From: Deuterostichococcus epilithicus
Lineage: Eukaryota > Chlorophyta > Trebouxiophyceae > Prasiolales > Stichococcaceae
Length of the DNA stretch: 64,000 nt
NCBI GenBank assembly: GCA_033439295.1
Contig: JAVTLE010000003.1
Span: 1,984,001 to 2,048,000, forward strand
Reading direction: 5' to 3'
Below are positions 61,351 to 64,000 of the stretch, in pieces. The notes under the pieces were generated by a model, which was not told the origin of the DNA, ran no database searches, and saw nothing but the letters and a program-made list of their open reading frames with translations. Both the position numbers and the translations under genes were made by a program. Position 1 is the first letter of the stretch. Each line of letters opens with the position of its first letter.

Positions 61351-64000
<2,650 letters not shown>

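Overview
The window is nuclear DNA from a GC-rich green alga (Chlorophyta). The evidence is dense short GT-AG introns, plant-type thylakoid, lysine-pathway and SnRK2 proteins, and a TIFY/GATA factor with the plant class III 20-residue zinc-finger loop, together with ciliary and centriolar homologs that land plants mostly lack. A trebouxiophyte-like alga is my best guess, not a demonstration. Seventeen genes were found in 64 kb, on both strands, with no operons, rRNA, tRNA, CRISPR or clear transposon.

Layout, left to right: (1) the 3' part of a dynein-arm assembly factor (DNAAF1/ODA7) that looks broken; (2) an 11.5 kb reverse-strand gene for a large Ala/Glu/Gln-rich coiled-coil protein; (3) a lumenal PSII-protection protein (MPH2 / 16.5 kDa type); (4) the ribosome-biogenesis WD protein GRWD1/Rrb1; (5) a reverse-strand gene with a CEP76-type transglutaminase-like domain, also apparently damaged; (6) a TspO/MBR membrane protein; (7) a RAD7-like leucine-rich repeat protein; (8) a two-thioredoxin-domain protein disulfide isomerase; (9) a secreted two-domain cystatin; (10) an organellar mTERF protein; (11) an unrecognised plastid membrane protein; (12) a CCT-domain regulator; (13) a TFIIIC (GTF3C2-like) WD subunit; (14) a TIFY-CCT-GATA transcription factor with a long glutamine-rich tail; (15) a small conserved helix-hairpin-helix protein; (16) an SnRK2-like kinase; (17) the 3' part of diaminopimelate decarboxylase, which runs off the right edge.

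The genes are mostly ordinary housekeeping, plastid and regulatory genes and do not form a visible functional cluster. The most interesting signals are structural. First, short fragments of neighbouring exons recur inside introns, or as tandem copies, in at least four genes (GRWD1, PDI, LysA, the coiled-coil gene). This looks like ongoing small tandem duplication at exon edges. Second, the two genes with apparent reading-frame damage are both cilium/centriole genes, while the other genes read cleanly. Third, a roughly 1 kb repeat-rich island, flanked by imperfect direct repeats and holding a minisatellite, lies between genes 15 and 16. I found no convincing wholly new system. Exon limits are read by eye from splice signals and homology and are approximate unless a start or stop codon is given.
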